This document shows, in pieces, positions 63,641 through 64,000 of a stretch of DNA of 64,000 bases; the first letter of the stretch is position 1, and every line of letters begins with the position of its first letter. Source of the stretch: JAEXOD01 sp964652025. GTDB taxonomy: Bacteria; Bacteroidota; Ignavibacteria; Ignavibacteriales; Melioribacteraceae. The notes below the pieces were generated by a model that ran no database searches, was not told where the DNA came from, and worked only from the letters and a program-made list of their open reading frames with translations. The stretch spans positions 124,001 through 188,000 of the forward strand of contig CAZYZX010000001.1 in assembly GCA_964652025.1 (NCBI GenBank), written 5' to 3'. Made by a program: the position numbers and the translations under genes.

Positions 63641-64000
63641 TTATTCACCTTGTCCTAATGAAAAACCTTTTTCACCATCAAATAAGTAAAGATTTTCTGT
63701 TTTAATAAATTCTAAACCATTTGCAATCAATGAATTTAATAAATGCAAAATATCATTTGGTGAAATTTCTTTAAGTTCAGTAACTTTTCCATTTTCTTCA
63801 TCTAAAAATTTAGAAACAAATCTACAACGCCAATGGTCTGTGCAGTAAGTTTCTGGTATTCCTTTAGGATAAACTTTAACACCTCTATTGGTAATTAATC
63901 TAAGTTGCAAATTTCCGGTATCAATTGAATTTAATAAATCTCCTAAAACATTAGGATTACGATTTTCTTTATCCCAATGTAAAAACACATCAACACCAAC
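63641..64000 (-). CDS. Isocitrate dehydrogenase, C-terminal extension (5' part outside window)
   Basis: The frame is open through base 64000, so only the last ~119 residues are seen. The segment VDVFLHWDKENRNPNVLGD, then LRLITNRGVKVYPKG, then YCTDHWRCRFV matches the C-terminal domain added to the long NADP-isocitrate dehydrogenases of Thermus, Rickettsia and relatives. The stop is the TAA at 63643-63641. The catalytic core cannot be checked from this window. Confidence 0.65.
   Translation of the reverse strand, partial: VGVDVFLHWDKENRNPNVLGDLLNSIDTGNLQLRLITNRGVKVYPKGIPETYCTDHWRCRFVSKFLDEENGKVTELKEISPNDILHLLNSLIANGLEFIKTENLYLFDGEKGFSLGQGE

Overview
The window is strongly AT-rich, densely coded and almost entirely on the + strand. 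It looks like a member of the Bacteroidota/Chlorobiota group (FCB), most like Ignavibacteria or a relative. The reasons are three genes ending in type IX secretion (T9SS) C-terminal sorting domains of the NYPNPFNPST type, a gingipain-family (PorU-like) protease, a divergent GldL/GldM-like pair, and a tRNA promoter with the Bacteroidetes elements TTTG-N20-TAnnTTTG. I see no insertion sequence, phage, CRISPR array or rRNA.

Layout. 1-3783: 3' part of a C25 (PorU-like) protease. 3916-8997: glmS, then a COG2403 GTPase, carbamate kinase and ornithine carbamoyltransferase. 9024-9183: tRNA-Phe with promoter and terminator. 9272-10861: a DUF2254-like membrane protein. 10990-34596: the accessory locus of most interest: a GldL-like and a GldM-like inner-membrane pair, a secreted beta-rich protein, two tandem copies of an outer-membrane gene pair, a 4861-residue repeat protein with 46 units of about 94 residues, a dockerin-like module and a T9SS signal, and a cohesin-type lipoprotein. 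34696-47630: a tightly packed housekeeping run (purC, DUF971, pgsA, pgpA, cinA, thpR, recA, recX, glutaryl-CoA-dehydrogenase-like, guaB, glycosyltransferase, purD, OPT transporter). 47691-50958: MFS transporter, PqqD-like protein, small outer-membrane protein, M29 peptidase. 51307-54381: a mosaic T9SS-secreted protein. 54431-55519 (minus): wecB. 55691-63380: FKBP isomerase, metG, three SurA/PpiC-type periplasmic proteins and a MoxR ATPase. 63390-64000 (minus): a PGPGW membrane protein and the 3' end of an isocitrate dehydrogenase gene.

How it fits together. The PpiC/SurA chaperones would fold outer-membrane barrels, T9SS would export the giant repeat protein and the 51.3 kb mosaic protein, and the PorU-like protease would cleave sorting domains. 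My main hypothesis is that 10990-34596 encodes a dedicated envelope machine: a proton-driven GldLM-type motor coupled through periplasmic and outer-membrane parts to a giant surface filament, comparable in logic to GldLM/SprB gliding but with unrelated outer parts. This is inference from gene order and motifs; the GldLM assignment is at motif level only.
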